NCBI GenBank assembly: GCA_037447655.1
Contig: JBBHKE010000039.1
Coordinates: 1 to 31,445 of the forward strand
From: Zygnema cylindricum
Taxonomy: Eukaryota; Streptophyta; Zygnematophyceae; Zygnematales; Zygnemataceae
Length of the DNA stretch: 31,445 nt
Direction: 5' to 3'
Positions 12,804 to 21,199 of this stretch are shown piece after piece; position 1 is the stretch's first letter, and every line of letters starts with the position of its first letter. The notes beneath the pieces were generated by a model. That model saw only the letters and a program-made list of their open reading frames with translations. It did no database searches and was not told the origin of the DNA. The translations under genes and the position numbers were made by a program.

Positions 12804-13232
12804 TTTTAGGATCAAAGATCTAACATCAGAGATTAAGGATCAAGGATCAAAGGTCGAGGATCAAAGATCGAGGATCAGAGAGCGAGGATCACCGATCGAG
12901 GATCAAGGATCGAAAATTAAGAATCGAGGATCAAAGATCGAGGATTAAAGATCGAGGATCAAAGATCGAGGATCAAGGATCGAGGATTAGCGATCGAGGA
13001 TCAATAATCGATGATGAAGGATCGAGGATCAGGGATATAGGATCAGAGATCGAGGATCAGATATTGAGGATCAGAGATAGAGGATCAGAGATCGAGGATC
13101 GGAGATCGAGGATCATAGATCGAGGATCAGAGATCGAGGATCAGAGATCGAGGATCACAGATCAAGGATCAAAAATCAAGGATCAAGGATCGAGGATCAA
13201 GGATCAACGATCAAGGATCGAGGATCATCCAT

Positions 13233-14160
13233 CGAATGGGCAAAAAGTTACAAATGCTCTCCGCGACTAGCAACGGAAAGAGGTTGGATAAAAGAAGAGC
13301 CTTTGAAAGAAAAAGGAAGGTTTATCAAAAATTTGGGACGCTGAAAGTGAAAGGAAGAGTTGATATTCGTGTGAGATGTCCGCTTGGTCCTTTCCTGTTT
13401 TTTTTTTCGGGCACCCGAAGTGTTTTTTTGGGCATGTTATAAGTTCCTCCGGGGTTATTATCGGTTTGTACAAACGCTTGCGTGGCAATACAGTTTGATT
13501 TGGAAGGCTTCGTACATATCATGTCCGCAAAGCGTTTCCTTTTGGTACGGACAAGTGGCTCATATCACGACACGCTAGTTGACGTAGGCTAGCGTCACGT
13601 GCCAGTTCACGGTGGACAACAAAAAGTACCGTTTCCATACCATAATGTTTTCCCATTTTTCAAGTGTGAACCACGCAAAGAGGATGAGAGAATGGTACTT
13701 GGAGTGACTAGAAAAGCTTGATGCATGTCAACTTGTCAAGGATCCATGCATCCTTTACACATTAAATTGAGACAGTGAAACGTCACACTATATCCGCGAA
13801 AACAAAGCACAACGTCTACTTTCAAACGAGCGGAAGAACCGCGCGCGACAATTTTAGAATCTACGTTGTTTTCATGATCCACGGCTGCGAGTGTCTTATA
13901 GTTGTTCAGCGCGGGATTCATAATCTGATCGTTCGAGTTGAAGATCCACGGCTGACAATATTAGGACTACAGACAAGGCACCGTAATAATACTTTATTGG
14001 GATATCGTAACAACCCGGTTAACCCGGAAGCGAAAGCGAACTGAACCGAACTAAACCAGATTCTTCACAGTTCAAAGTTTCAAACTACCCGTAACCAATC
14101 CGTACAGAACACCGCCCATCACCGACGTTAATTGATTTTGTGAATTACTAATAAATCAAC
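13233..14160. other. Non-coding stretch right of the satellite
   Basis: The heptamer array ends abruptly and is followed by ordinary mixed-composition DNA. Short open frames here (up to about 90 codons) overlap on both strands, lack recognisable domains and look like chance. A run of T and homopolymer-rich sequence lies at 13397-13430. A ggttaacccgg-type stretch is present near 14010-14055. I see no gene. Confidence 0.6.
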
Positions 14161-14197
14161 GCGCGTTACACGGGAATGGACCGCATCCTATATATTT

Positions 14198-14292
14198 TGC
14201 CCGTTGATCATGCCCGTCGATCATTCCCGTTAATCGCGCCCGTCGATCATTCCCGTTAATCGCGCCCGTCGATCATTCCCGTTAATCGTGCC
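14198..14292. repeat. 26-bp minisatellite
   Basis: Three to four tandem copies of a 26-base unit CGCGCCCGTCGATCATTCCC followed by GTTAAT occur, with a degenerate first copy beginning near 14198. The array is bracketed by two similar direct sequences, GTTACACGGGAATGGACCG near 14165 and GTTACACGCGCATGGACCG near 14293. Confidence 0.85.
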
Positions 14293-14354
14293 CGTTACAC
14301 GCGCATGGACCGTGCGTGTAAATGGAAACGTTTTATTATTGTACAATTCTCGAA

Positions 14355-14520
14355 GTCCGTACGGACATTTGTAAACGCGACCCAAAACAACACAACGCAA
14401 AATCTTTATATGTACTTCAAACAGACGGTTAGCCGTTTTGAAGTTACCCGTTTAGTGACGTCGGTGGAGGGGACAACGTTTCCCGTTTGCTGACGTCGCC
14501 CGTGGGGCACGCCGTTTATC
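14355..14520 (+). repeat. Dispersed repeat R, copy 1
   Basis: This shares ordered blocks with 15843-16161: GTCCGTAC, ACCCAAAACAACACAACG, CGCAAAATC, a GACGG.TAGC block, two TGACGTC motifs and a final GGGCACGCCGTTTAT (GGACACGCCGTTTAT in the other copy). The blocks are colinear but spaced differently, so the copies are old. There is no coding potential, and the element class is unknown. Confidence 0.6.
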
Positions 14521-15294
14521 ATACCCGTTACAAATCAAAACATCACAGGGTGAAGTTCCATCAAGCGAAAAGTGACGTTTCTAAAAGAAATTCGCGACTC
14601 TCCGTAACAGATCGTACCGCCTATTTTGTTTTTATACGAAAACTAACATTACAGAGAATCTTGCCGATACTCTCCGGAGGTCTTGGAGGTAATACTGGCC
14701 GTCGGATGTTCATCTGCAATGAGTTCGCTTCAATTTTCTCTGTTAGACTCAACCAACCTCGACGAGGTGGGTTGGCATACACAGAAAAAAAAAATTGTGA
14801 CACGGTGGACAATTAAGATACGTGTCATGATGGAAAACCAACGAAAAATCTTAAGGTTTCAAGATGACACGCGGTTTCCAAAATATAAACGAAACTAAAA
14901 ACGATATTTTGTAACATTCCCTCGTCAGGCTATTTTCGTTAACTTTTGTTCGTCACACTATTTCTGTCAAAGGACTTTCGTTATGTTCGAAAACTGAAAC
15001 CCTAAAAAATAAGCTGGCGTAGTCTGCAAAATGTATAAAAGTTTTGTCGTATGGTCACATCGTACACAGATACATGGTACGCAAGTCAAGATTTGAAGTT
15101 AAGTTTGTCGGTGCTAAAAAATTGAAAGATATTCAATATCGGATCGTAGCTTGCGTGGCGCAAGTCAATTTAGAACACGTGGCTTACCGACACTACGTGA
15201 TGGAACTTCGACTCAATCGACCCGGTTTGTAGAGTTGGCCGTACAATTACAGAAACGTATGATGGAACTTCACCCTAAGTACTACAGTATTGTA
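14521..15294. other. Non-coding AT-rich stretch
   Basis: No gene is recognisable. Short overlapping open frames on both strands have no family signature. A small imperfect hairpin, AACCAACCTCGACGAGGTGG, lies near 14753-14778. The sequence otherwise looks like unconstrained intergenic DNA. Confidence 0.5.
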
Positions 15295-15829
15295 CACTGC
15301 CAATCGTTATTAGTGTCAATAACTCTAATTTGGGTTCTTAAAATTTTTTTTTTTTTTCGAAATAGGATACATGATTTTATTTTTTCCTTGACGCTAATTA
15401 AGGTACCGTACAAAATAGCGTAAAGCCCAAAAGTACAATAAAATATAAATATTGTGTACGGTCGATGTCAGACCGTACATAAATGTACCTTTTCAAGTGA
15501 AAAAATTAAAAAAATGAATTTAATCAGACGCGCACGCATAGGAACTTGCGCTCAAAAAAACGGGATTAGTCTGACACGTAAAATAGTATAGCATGTACGG
15601 ATATATTTAATTCACGATGGCGTACGATTTTTAATATTTTGTACGGATACATATAAAAATGTATATTATCGTACAGCAAATATTCCATTTTTGTTGTTCC
15701 CACATTAGCATTAACGCCAAAATTAGAATACACATTTTTTTGAAAAAAAACAAATTATTAATTAGCATCAAGTACGGTAAATTTTCTTAAACACTATTTA
15801 AACTTTGACACTAATAACGATTCGCGGTG
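15295..15829. mobile_element. TA-flanked TIR element, copy 1 (MITE-like, 535 bp)
   Basis: The left end CACTGCCAATCGTTATTAGT and the reverse complement of the right end, CACCGCGAATCGTTATTAGT, match over about 25 bases with few differences. Both sides are bordered by TA (15293-15294 and 15830-15831). The interior is AT-rich with no transposase reading frame, so the element is non-autonomous. The TA border is what Tc1/mariner-type transposition leaves, but the family assignment is inference. Confidence 0.75.
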
Positions 15830-15842
15830 TACTGTTCTGGAC

Positions 15843-16161
15843 GTCCGTACGACCCAAAACAACACAACGATTGACGCAAAATCAAGCAAAGAAGTAACGG
15901 CACGACATCCTACTACTTGAAAAGGACGGCTAGCTTCTGAACTGAGCATTCAATGATCGGACGGTCAAGAACGAAGGAAAAATGGCGGAATATTCATTAC
16001 TGCACGTGGCGGGTTTATATATATTCATTGACAGGATCGAGCAGCCAAGATCTGAAGGTCAAAAACGATTTCCGAGAGGGTACTTTGGAAGCTGATCGCT
16101 GACGTCGACCGAGGAACAAAGCTACCCGGTTGTTGACGTCACTCGGGGGACACGCCGTTTA
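15843..16161 (+). repeat. Dispersed repeat R, copy 2
   Basis: This is the longer relative of the repeat at 14355-14520, starting 13 bases after the TIR element. It carries the same ordered motifs, including ACCCAAAACAACACAACG and GGACACGCCGTTTATG, and two TGACGTC-containing blocks near 16100 and 16134. No protein is recognisable. It could be a decayed LTR or DNA transposon. Confidence 0.55.
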
Positions 16162-16223
16162 TGGGTGCAGACGAACATAAATTCTGCCTATTTAAAGGTT
16201 TTCAAACGGACGACCAAAGGTCT

Positions 16224-16231
16224 ATAATTTG
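16224..16231. repeat. 8-bp target-site duplication, left (hAT-like element)
   Basis: ATAATTTG directly precedes the TAGTG terminus and is repeated at 16684-16691 directly after the CACCA terminus. An 8-base duplication is the signature of hAT insertion. Confidence 0.85.
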
Positions 16232-16683
16232 TAGTGTTGTGTATCGGTAGGGATTTGCCGATAACCGATATGGGCCTTTTTTCGGGTAGCCGATAATCGA
16301 TATATCGGTAAAAAGATGTATGTACGAACCGTACAGATAAACGTACGACCAACTCACTAAACTGTACGTGTTATTCCCCCGACGCGCCCTACTCACAACC
16401 CCTATCTACAAAGGTGCCTACCAATTAGATCATTTGTACAAGCCGAAAGTACAGTAGCCGGCATAAAAAATGTACGACTTTAGTACGGCTCCAATTAAAA
16501 CGATGTACCTTTCACATCCCAGCGCCATGGCTTTGTCCCTTTTTTCCTTGGGATCCACTGGAACCCTGCCACGTGTACTCTAGACAGAAAGTACAAATAT
16601 ATCGGTAACTCTGACCATTCGATAACCGATAGCTATCAGTATCGGAGTTATCGCGATAAATATTTTACCGATACACAACACCA
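16232..16683. mobile_element. Non-autonomous hAT-like transposon, copy 1 (452 bp)
   Basis: The left terminus TAGTGTTGTGTATCGGTA is the inverse of the right terminus TACCGATACACAACACCA with one mismatch. The element sits between 8-base duplications ATAATTTG. Termini of the form YARNG and 8-base duplications define hAT elements. Subterminal regions are crowded with CCGATA, CGATAT and TATCGG motifs, which in hAT families can serve as transposase binding repeats. There is no transposase frame, so it would depend on an element elsewhere. Two relatives lie nearby at 16775-17216 and 20182-20425. The interior differs between copies, so this is a family sharing ends rather than identical copies. Confidence 0.87.
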
Positions 16684-16691
16684 ATAATTTG
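16684..16691. repeat. 8-bp target-site duplication, right (hAT-like element)
   Basis: ATAATTTG directly after the right terminus of the hAT-like element is identical to 16224-16231. Confidence 0.85.
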
Positions 16692-16774
16692 TATAAAGAT
16701 AACCGTTTAATAGTTTCTAACAACAAATTATGTTGGACATCGTGTCTAATTGCAGACCACTTAACTAAATACTG

Positions 16775-17216
16775 TAGTGTTGTGTATCGGTGGGGTTTTG
16801 CCGATAGCCGATATATCCATTTTTTGCCTTGCCCATAATTGGTATATTGGCACGGCATTTCAGTACCTGTGTCTTCGCGATATAAAACCGATAATATCGG
16901 TATTTTATCGCGATAACAACGTTATCGACAATAACTTTACGGTTTTTTCGGACAGTTATACGTTAATTGTCCGTACTACACTCCCGTTATACAGATTACG
17001 GAATAGATTATCATACATGGCATGCCACGCGGTCAAAGATAAAATATAATATATTATAAAGTACTATAATATAGTGTACTATCTTTTTTTCTATTTATCG
17101 TCGATAAAAAATTTTCTGGTCTTGGAGCGATATATCGAGAGCCCTCACTGTTCGATAACCGCTAACTATCGGTATCCGTTTTATCACGATAATTTTCTTG
17201 TCGATACACAACATTA
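16775..17216. mobile_element. Non-autonomous hAT-like transposon, copy 2 (442 bp)
   Basis: It has the same orientation and terminal sequences as copy 1: TAGTGTTGTGTATCGGT at the left and CGATACACAACATTA at the right. Subterminal CCGATAGCCGATATA and GATAACCGCTAACTATCGG motifs match. The 8 bases on either side do not match (AAATACTG versus CTAGATAG), so the flanks have decayed or the copy is recombined. The interior is AT-rich without a transposase. Confidence 0.78.
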
Positions 17217-17459
17217 CTAGATAGTATTGTCAACAATACAGTACAATACACCATGAACCGCTATACACCACTAATAGTTATTAGTGTTACAAAAAAATAG
17301 CATAAACGATAATGTAGTCCAAACAACGATAATTTGTGATATTTTGTCCAAAGAAAAAATAATATTAACATTAATTTGGCACTAAAGCCAATTTGTGTGT
17401 CGACTTTGTAGCATGTTAGTTGAGCTGCCATCAATAATATTTCAAGTCTAAATGTACTA
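17217..17459. other. Non-coding AT-rich spacer
   Basis: AT-rich sequence with no gene, between the second hAT-like element and the second TA-flanked element. Confidence 0.5.
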
Positions 17460-17676
17460 CATTGCGAATCGTTATTAATGTCAAAGTTTAAATAGCGTAA
17501 GAAAAAAAATAGTGTTATTGATTCTAATTTAGTGCGAGAGACATGGCGGATTATGGTCCACTTCTTTAAATAGCGTTGCTAATTTATTTTCGAAAATCAT
17601 GTATATTAATTGCGGAAAAAATTAAAATTTTAAAAACTCAAATTAGTGACTTTGACACTAATAACGATTCGCGATG
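17460..17676. mobile_element. TA-flanked TIR element, copy 2 (MITE-like, 217 bp)
   Basis: The termini CATTGCGAATCGTTATTAAT (left) and CATCGCGAATCGTTATTAGT (right, reverse complement) agree in about 27 of 29 bases and are flanked by TA on both sides. The termini match those of the 535-base element at 15295-15829. A TTTAAATAGCG motif lies near both ends (about 17485 and 17564). There is no coding capacity. Confidence 0.8.
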
Positions 17677-19673
17677 TACCTTGACAGTTTTCGCCGAGAT
17701 ACTTGTGGGGTTTAGGAATCGTTCGGAACATGTTAGTTAGAGTAAATTTTACGATTAATTATGTTTTATATTTTGTAATGTTTCGCTCTTTCCAACCGCT
17801 AACTAGTATTGAAATTTAATTTACACGCATTTAATGTTGTAGAAATGAGATGTCACGTAGACTCGAGTATGTAAACAAGCTTCTCACACATCACATTAAT
17901 TTTGACCAACGTAATAAGGTTAACACTAAATAAATACTTTCCATAAAGTTAATTCTATTTTAATGTTAATAAAGTTAATTTATGATTTTGGGCCGAAAAA
18001 AGTCGCAACCTTATTAATGTTAACATTAATAACGATGAATGGTGTACTATTAATAACACTAACTCGGCGTCCCTAAATTTTGACCCTCCAACCCAAAACA
18101 AAAATGGTAGCTACATTCTCGTTTAGTTTAATATAGGTAATGTTTAATTAGTGCCAATTAAAATATTTTGTGCATTTATTAAATAATGTAGTGCATGAAA
18201 TGTGCATGTACGTACTCTGCATGCTCTTTAAAACGTGCAAAAAAAAATGGCTTTGTTGTGCCATATGCCAACGTGAAAATTGCTTTTTTTGCATTTCTTT
18301 ATGCATACAGATGCATCGAGTTCATAAATATTCTGACTTGTTCACAACAATTTCGAGTTTGGATAAACATTTGATCGCAATCTACTTACGGTCACTTTTA
18401 TGCCATCACCAATTAGAATATGTAGCGAGGAACATATGCAATAACATAAATGTTAACAAAGTTATCATGATGATCCTTGCAAATTGTTCATGTACACAAA
18501 AAAAATAAGCCATATTTGAAGTAAAAAACCATCTATGTTAATCATAACTATATGGTTAGACCTTCAAAACCCGGTTATATCTCCCCACCATAATTTTACA
18601 ATGTAATCCTTCTATTAATTTTCACTTTTTAAAAATCGATGAACATCATCTTCTCATTCACTAACTATGTTTTGATGTTGGCAACAACATTTAGTACTTG
18701 TCATTGCGTGTCGCAAAACTGAACTTACAAATCCATAATTGATGGGTCGTAACAAAAAATGTATAAAATCACATCCCAAAAACTAAAAAACGTATAAGGT
18801 TCATTGGAATAAAGTTGTCGGTTGCTATGCTATAACATGTGTTCCTCATAACAGTTATAGTTATTCCGAAATCTGGCTCTATGTCTGATTGCAATTTTTC
18901 GGATGCCGAGAATACGATCACAAAAAATAGGAGCTTACTAGCGGCTTCAATTGTTAGTGAGCTTATGAGTGTTAGATCCAACTGAGAACTTTTAAACGTA
19001 TAATTTTTTGTTTTGTTTTGTTTTCTAATTATTGTTATTTTTTTAGTATTAGTTATATTGTTTTTTTTAGTTTTTTGAATTTTTTGTTGTATTTCACAAA
19101 TTTTGTAGTGTTCTTTTTCTTTTTTTTTAAACTAGAATGCTTATTTTTATAAGCGCGGTGTTTATACCATATTTAGATTTATAGATTTTGTGTAATTTTT
19201 AAGTTTGAGGTTGAGATTTCGTATAATAGTGTCGAAAACATGACGAGGATTTCTTTGATGTGATTTGTTTATTTATCTTTTTAATATTACATAAGAATTT
19301 TTGTTTATTTTGCCTATCATCATGTGTTTTTTTCCTATCATCATGTGTTTTTTGCTAATTGATTTTCCATGTGACAAACTAAGATCTTTCTTTTAAACAT
19401 ACATAATAAAAACTTTACCTTTTTTGCATAATTCACAACATACTATCGTAGCCGGAAGAAAAATCGTCCAAAAAATATAGCGAAAAATTTGGATTTGCGA
19501 GAGAATAGAGTTTGAACATTAATCTAAGAGTTACATGCAAAATTAGGAAAAAATCTCTTGAGGGAGGTGACTGTCAAGGAAAAACAAAATCGTCAAGAGA
19601 GATAGCAAAATGACAAAATAGTATAAATAAGAGGTACACGAATTGTTTTTTTGCAAATGGAGATATTCCACTA
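17677..19673. other. Long AT-rich non-coding stretch
   Basis: About 2 kb without a recognisable gene. A sequence like one end of the TA-flanked family (ACATTAATAACGATGAATGG) lies near 18023-18046, without a clear partner. A short direct repeat CTATCATCATGTGTTTTTT occurs at about 19315 and 19335. Open frames up to 112 codons exist (18170-18508, cysteine-rich, + strand), but no family is recognisable and they look like chance in AT-rich DNA. Confidence 0.5.
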
Positions 19674-19858
19674 CACCGCTCATTCTCATTAGTGTTAATA
19701 AGTTGCTGCTATTTATAGCCAAAAATCACAAAATATAGTTAACAAGTTTATTTAATGACGTGGACTACAACCTTCCACGTCTTCTTACATTAAATAGCAT
19801 TATTAACTACAATTCATCAACACTAGTTAATGATTAACGCTAATAACAATGAGCGTTA
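19674..19858. mobile_element. TA-flanked foldback element (MITE-like, 185 bp)
   Basis: The left end CACCGCTCATTCTCATTAGT and the reverse-complemented right end TAACGCTCATTGTTATTAGC pair, with TA on each side. Pairing extends inward to near the centre (ATTTAATGACGTGGA with TCCACGTCTTCTTACATTAAAT), so almost the whole element could fold as one hairpin. The ends resemble the other TA-flanked elements only partly, so this is a sister family or a diverged member. Confidence 0.7.
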
Positions 19859-20181
19859 TAGTTTTTTACTTATTTGGGTACGAGGCGATACGCGTATAAT
19901 CGAGTTTCGGTTAACTTTTGTTTTTATCAACTTGTATCGGGTAACGTGTAACAATTTAGGAGCGTGACATAACCCGGTCGGGTGTCGGGTAGAGGTCACA
20001 AACAGTTAACCGAAACCGCAACCGACCGTTAACCGACTGCCCACGTCAGATGCAGAACGGATTCGGTTGCCAAATTTGGGGGGTCGCGCAAATTCGGGCG
20101 CGTGATTCACAAAAAAAAAAAAAAACGGATAAAGAAAGGAAAGCAAAAAACGAAAAAAAAATTAAGGTTTTGTCCTATCAA
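19859..20181. other. Non-coding stretch rich in GGTTAACCG-type motifs
   Basis: No gene is seen. The segment near 19900-20080 holds repeated CGGTTAAC, GTTAACCGAAACCG and ACCGACCGTTAACCGAC motifs in both orientations, perhaps the ends of a decayed DNA transposon. A run of fifteen A lies near 20111-20125. Confidence 0.4.
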
Positions 20182-20425
20182 TAGTATTGTGTATCGATAA
20201 AAAGTTAACGCGATAACACCAAAACCTATAGCTATTGGTAATCGAACAGTCAAAGGTCTCGATATATTGGTCCGAGACAAACAAATTCCATATCGGCAAT
20301 AACTTAAAAAAATAAAGTATGCATACAATAGTACTTTATAACATACTGTATTATTTATTGACTTTATATAGCGTGACATGCCACATAAGAATCTCTTCCG
20401 TGTCTGTTTAATTGGAATTCATTAC
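20182..20425. mobile_element. hAT-like transposon, copy 3, truncated and reversed
   Basis: It begins with TAGTATTGTGTATCG and reads as the reverse complement of the right half of copy 2. Shared ordered blocks are a CTCGATATAT.G stretch, AGTACTTTATAA, and GCATGCCA (GACATGCCA here). Similarity fades near 20420 and the other terminus is missing. The same end in opposite orientation shows the family was mobile in this neighbourhood. Confidence 0.65.
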
Positions 20426-20914
20426 GAACAGCGCAACATATAAACGTTGACAAATTTAAAACAATATTTTGTAGTTCTAGAACTATAATACCGAAACCAT
20501 AGTTGTTCGTGCGATTTTAACCTTTTTCCGATTTCTACGTATAATTCGTGCCTCTTGAAAAAATCGCAAAAAATCGTGGAGTATTTTTTGTTTGGTAAGG
20601 TGAATGCAAAATTTACAAGGAATGTACGGACTTTGACAAAAAGATACGTTCCACTTTGTAGTACTTTTTGTAATTCTGTGACCTCCGTTAGTCCACATAA
20701 TGTCCAGCTTCTATGAAGCCTCTAGGATAATATTTGCCCGTTTGACTTTCTCACTGAATAACTGCCACCTTGGCACGCAAATACTCTAACCACCTCGTAA
20801 ATACTCTGACCACCTTCACCTTTGTGAAGGCTCGACTCCCTTGAGTCGAAGGCAAAAAGAATCATTGAAAATATACTCCACTGAGCATTAAATTATGGCT
20901 GGCCAAAGATGGCC

Positions 20915-20929
20915 TATAAATATAAAAGG
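20915..20929 (+). promoter_or_regulatory. Candidate TATA box
   Basis: TATAAATATAAAAGG is a close match to a TATA box, in an otherwise gene-free segment. No gene follows on the + strand within the next kilobase, so it more likely belongs to a retroelement LTR relic. Function is inference. Confidence 0.3.
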
Positions 20930-21032
20930 TCTCTCAAAGAGAGAGGTACCTCAAAAAATGTCTAAGTCCTAATTCCCTCTCTAAACCCCCTACTACAACT
21001 TTACTAAACCAATCACAAGATTGTAAAGTACA

Positions 21033-21104
21033 AGAAGTATAGCTACCGCGATACATGTTGTACGATCATAGTACGGCAGGAGCGGAGTATAGCTATCGCG
21101 ATAC
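21033..21104 (+). repeat. Direct repeat pair with TAGCTATCGCGATAC core
   Basis: GAAGTATAGCTACCGCGATAC at 21033-21053 recurs with two differences as GGAGTATAGCTATCGCGATAC at 21084-21104. The second copy contains the perfect palindrome TATCGCGATA. It lies just downstream (in the minus sense) of a copia gag-start relic. Confidence 0.6.
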
Positions 21105-21122
21105 TTCTTCTACCACTATAGA

Positions 21123-21183
21123 ACTATTGTTCTACAACCATCGTTGCAGGAGGGGAACCAGCAGAAGTAGTGGAAGTAGACAT
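21123..21183 (-). pseudogene. Copia gag N-terminal relic (oldest copy)
   Basis: From the ATG at 21183 it reads MSTSTTSAGSPPATMVVEQ and then a stop. This aligns with the first residues of the gag at 27904 (STSTTTIDASPAPVVVEQQ). It is followed by unrelated sequence, so only about 19 codons survive. It comes from an older, more diverged member of the same copia family. No function is expected. Confidence 0.7.
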
Positions 21184-21199
21184 GGAAAACAAACAAAAG

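Larger units (their letters stand above)
1..13232 (+). repeat. Heptamer/14-mer GATC-rich satellite array
   Basis: The whole interval is an uninterrupted tandem array of a 7-base unit. The commonest form alternates GATCGAG with GATCAAA, GATCAGA, GATCAAG or GATCGGA, giving a 14-base dimer. The core GAT is nearly invariant. Variation sits in positions 4-7 (GATGAGA, GATTAGA, GATAAGA, GATCTAG). The + strand is strongly purine-biased. The array runs from the window edge, so its true left end is unseen, and it stops sharply near 13232. No other element interrupts it. Long apparent reading frames on both strands are a by-product: neither strand of the unit contains a stop in any phase, and a 7-base unit cycles through all three frames. 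I infer a satellite or expanded minisatellite, not a coding region. Whether it is centromeric, subtelomeric or interstitial cannot be told from this window. Confidence 0.95.
20426..21122. other. Non-coding stretch with possible LTR promoter
   Basis: No protein is recognisable. A strong TATA-type sequence TATAAATATAAAAGG lies at 20915-20929, followed by CTCTCAAAGAGAGAGG, and a pair of 21-base direct repeats lies further right. This would fit a + strand LTR fragment, but I cannot define its ends or a target duplication. Confidence 0.35.

Noticed and set aside
1-13232. CRISPR-like or telomere-like array
   Set aside because: There are no spacers of constant length between identical repeats, and the unit is unlike known telomere motifs such as TTTAGGG. 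The array is internal to the sequence at its right edge.
80-13270. Many long open frames across the satellite encoding IEDQRSRIKDRGS-type repeats on the + strand and ILDLSSSISHPRS-type repeats on the minus strand
   Set aside because: The heptamer has no stop codon in any phase on either strand, so open frames are automatic. Ile recurs only once per seven residues, so even the coiled-coil look is weak. No start context or domain supports coding.
13775-14044. 89-codon open frame on the + strand near the satellite edge
   Set aside because: No recognisable family, an overlapping minus-strand frame of similar quality, and the surroundings are repeat-derived.
17900-18050. Fourth TA-flanked element around GTAATAAGGTTAAC and AACCTTATTAATG
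   Set aside because: Only one end matches the family and the inverted match is about ten bases, so the boundaries cannot be supported.
18170-18508. Cysteine-rich 112-codon open frame on the + strand
   Set aside because: The cysteines do not form a recognisable zinc-finger spacing and the sequence is AT-rich. There is no supporting neighbour or conservation, so it is more likely chance.
18842-18983. Possible coding fragment reading SGSMSDCNFSDAENTITK on the + strand
   Set aside because: It looked protein-like but has no start, matches no family I can name, and a minus-strand frame overlaps it. Evidence is too thin.
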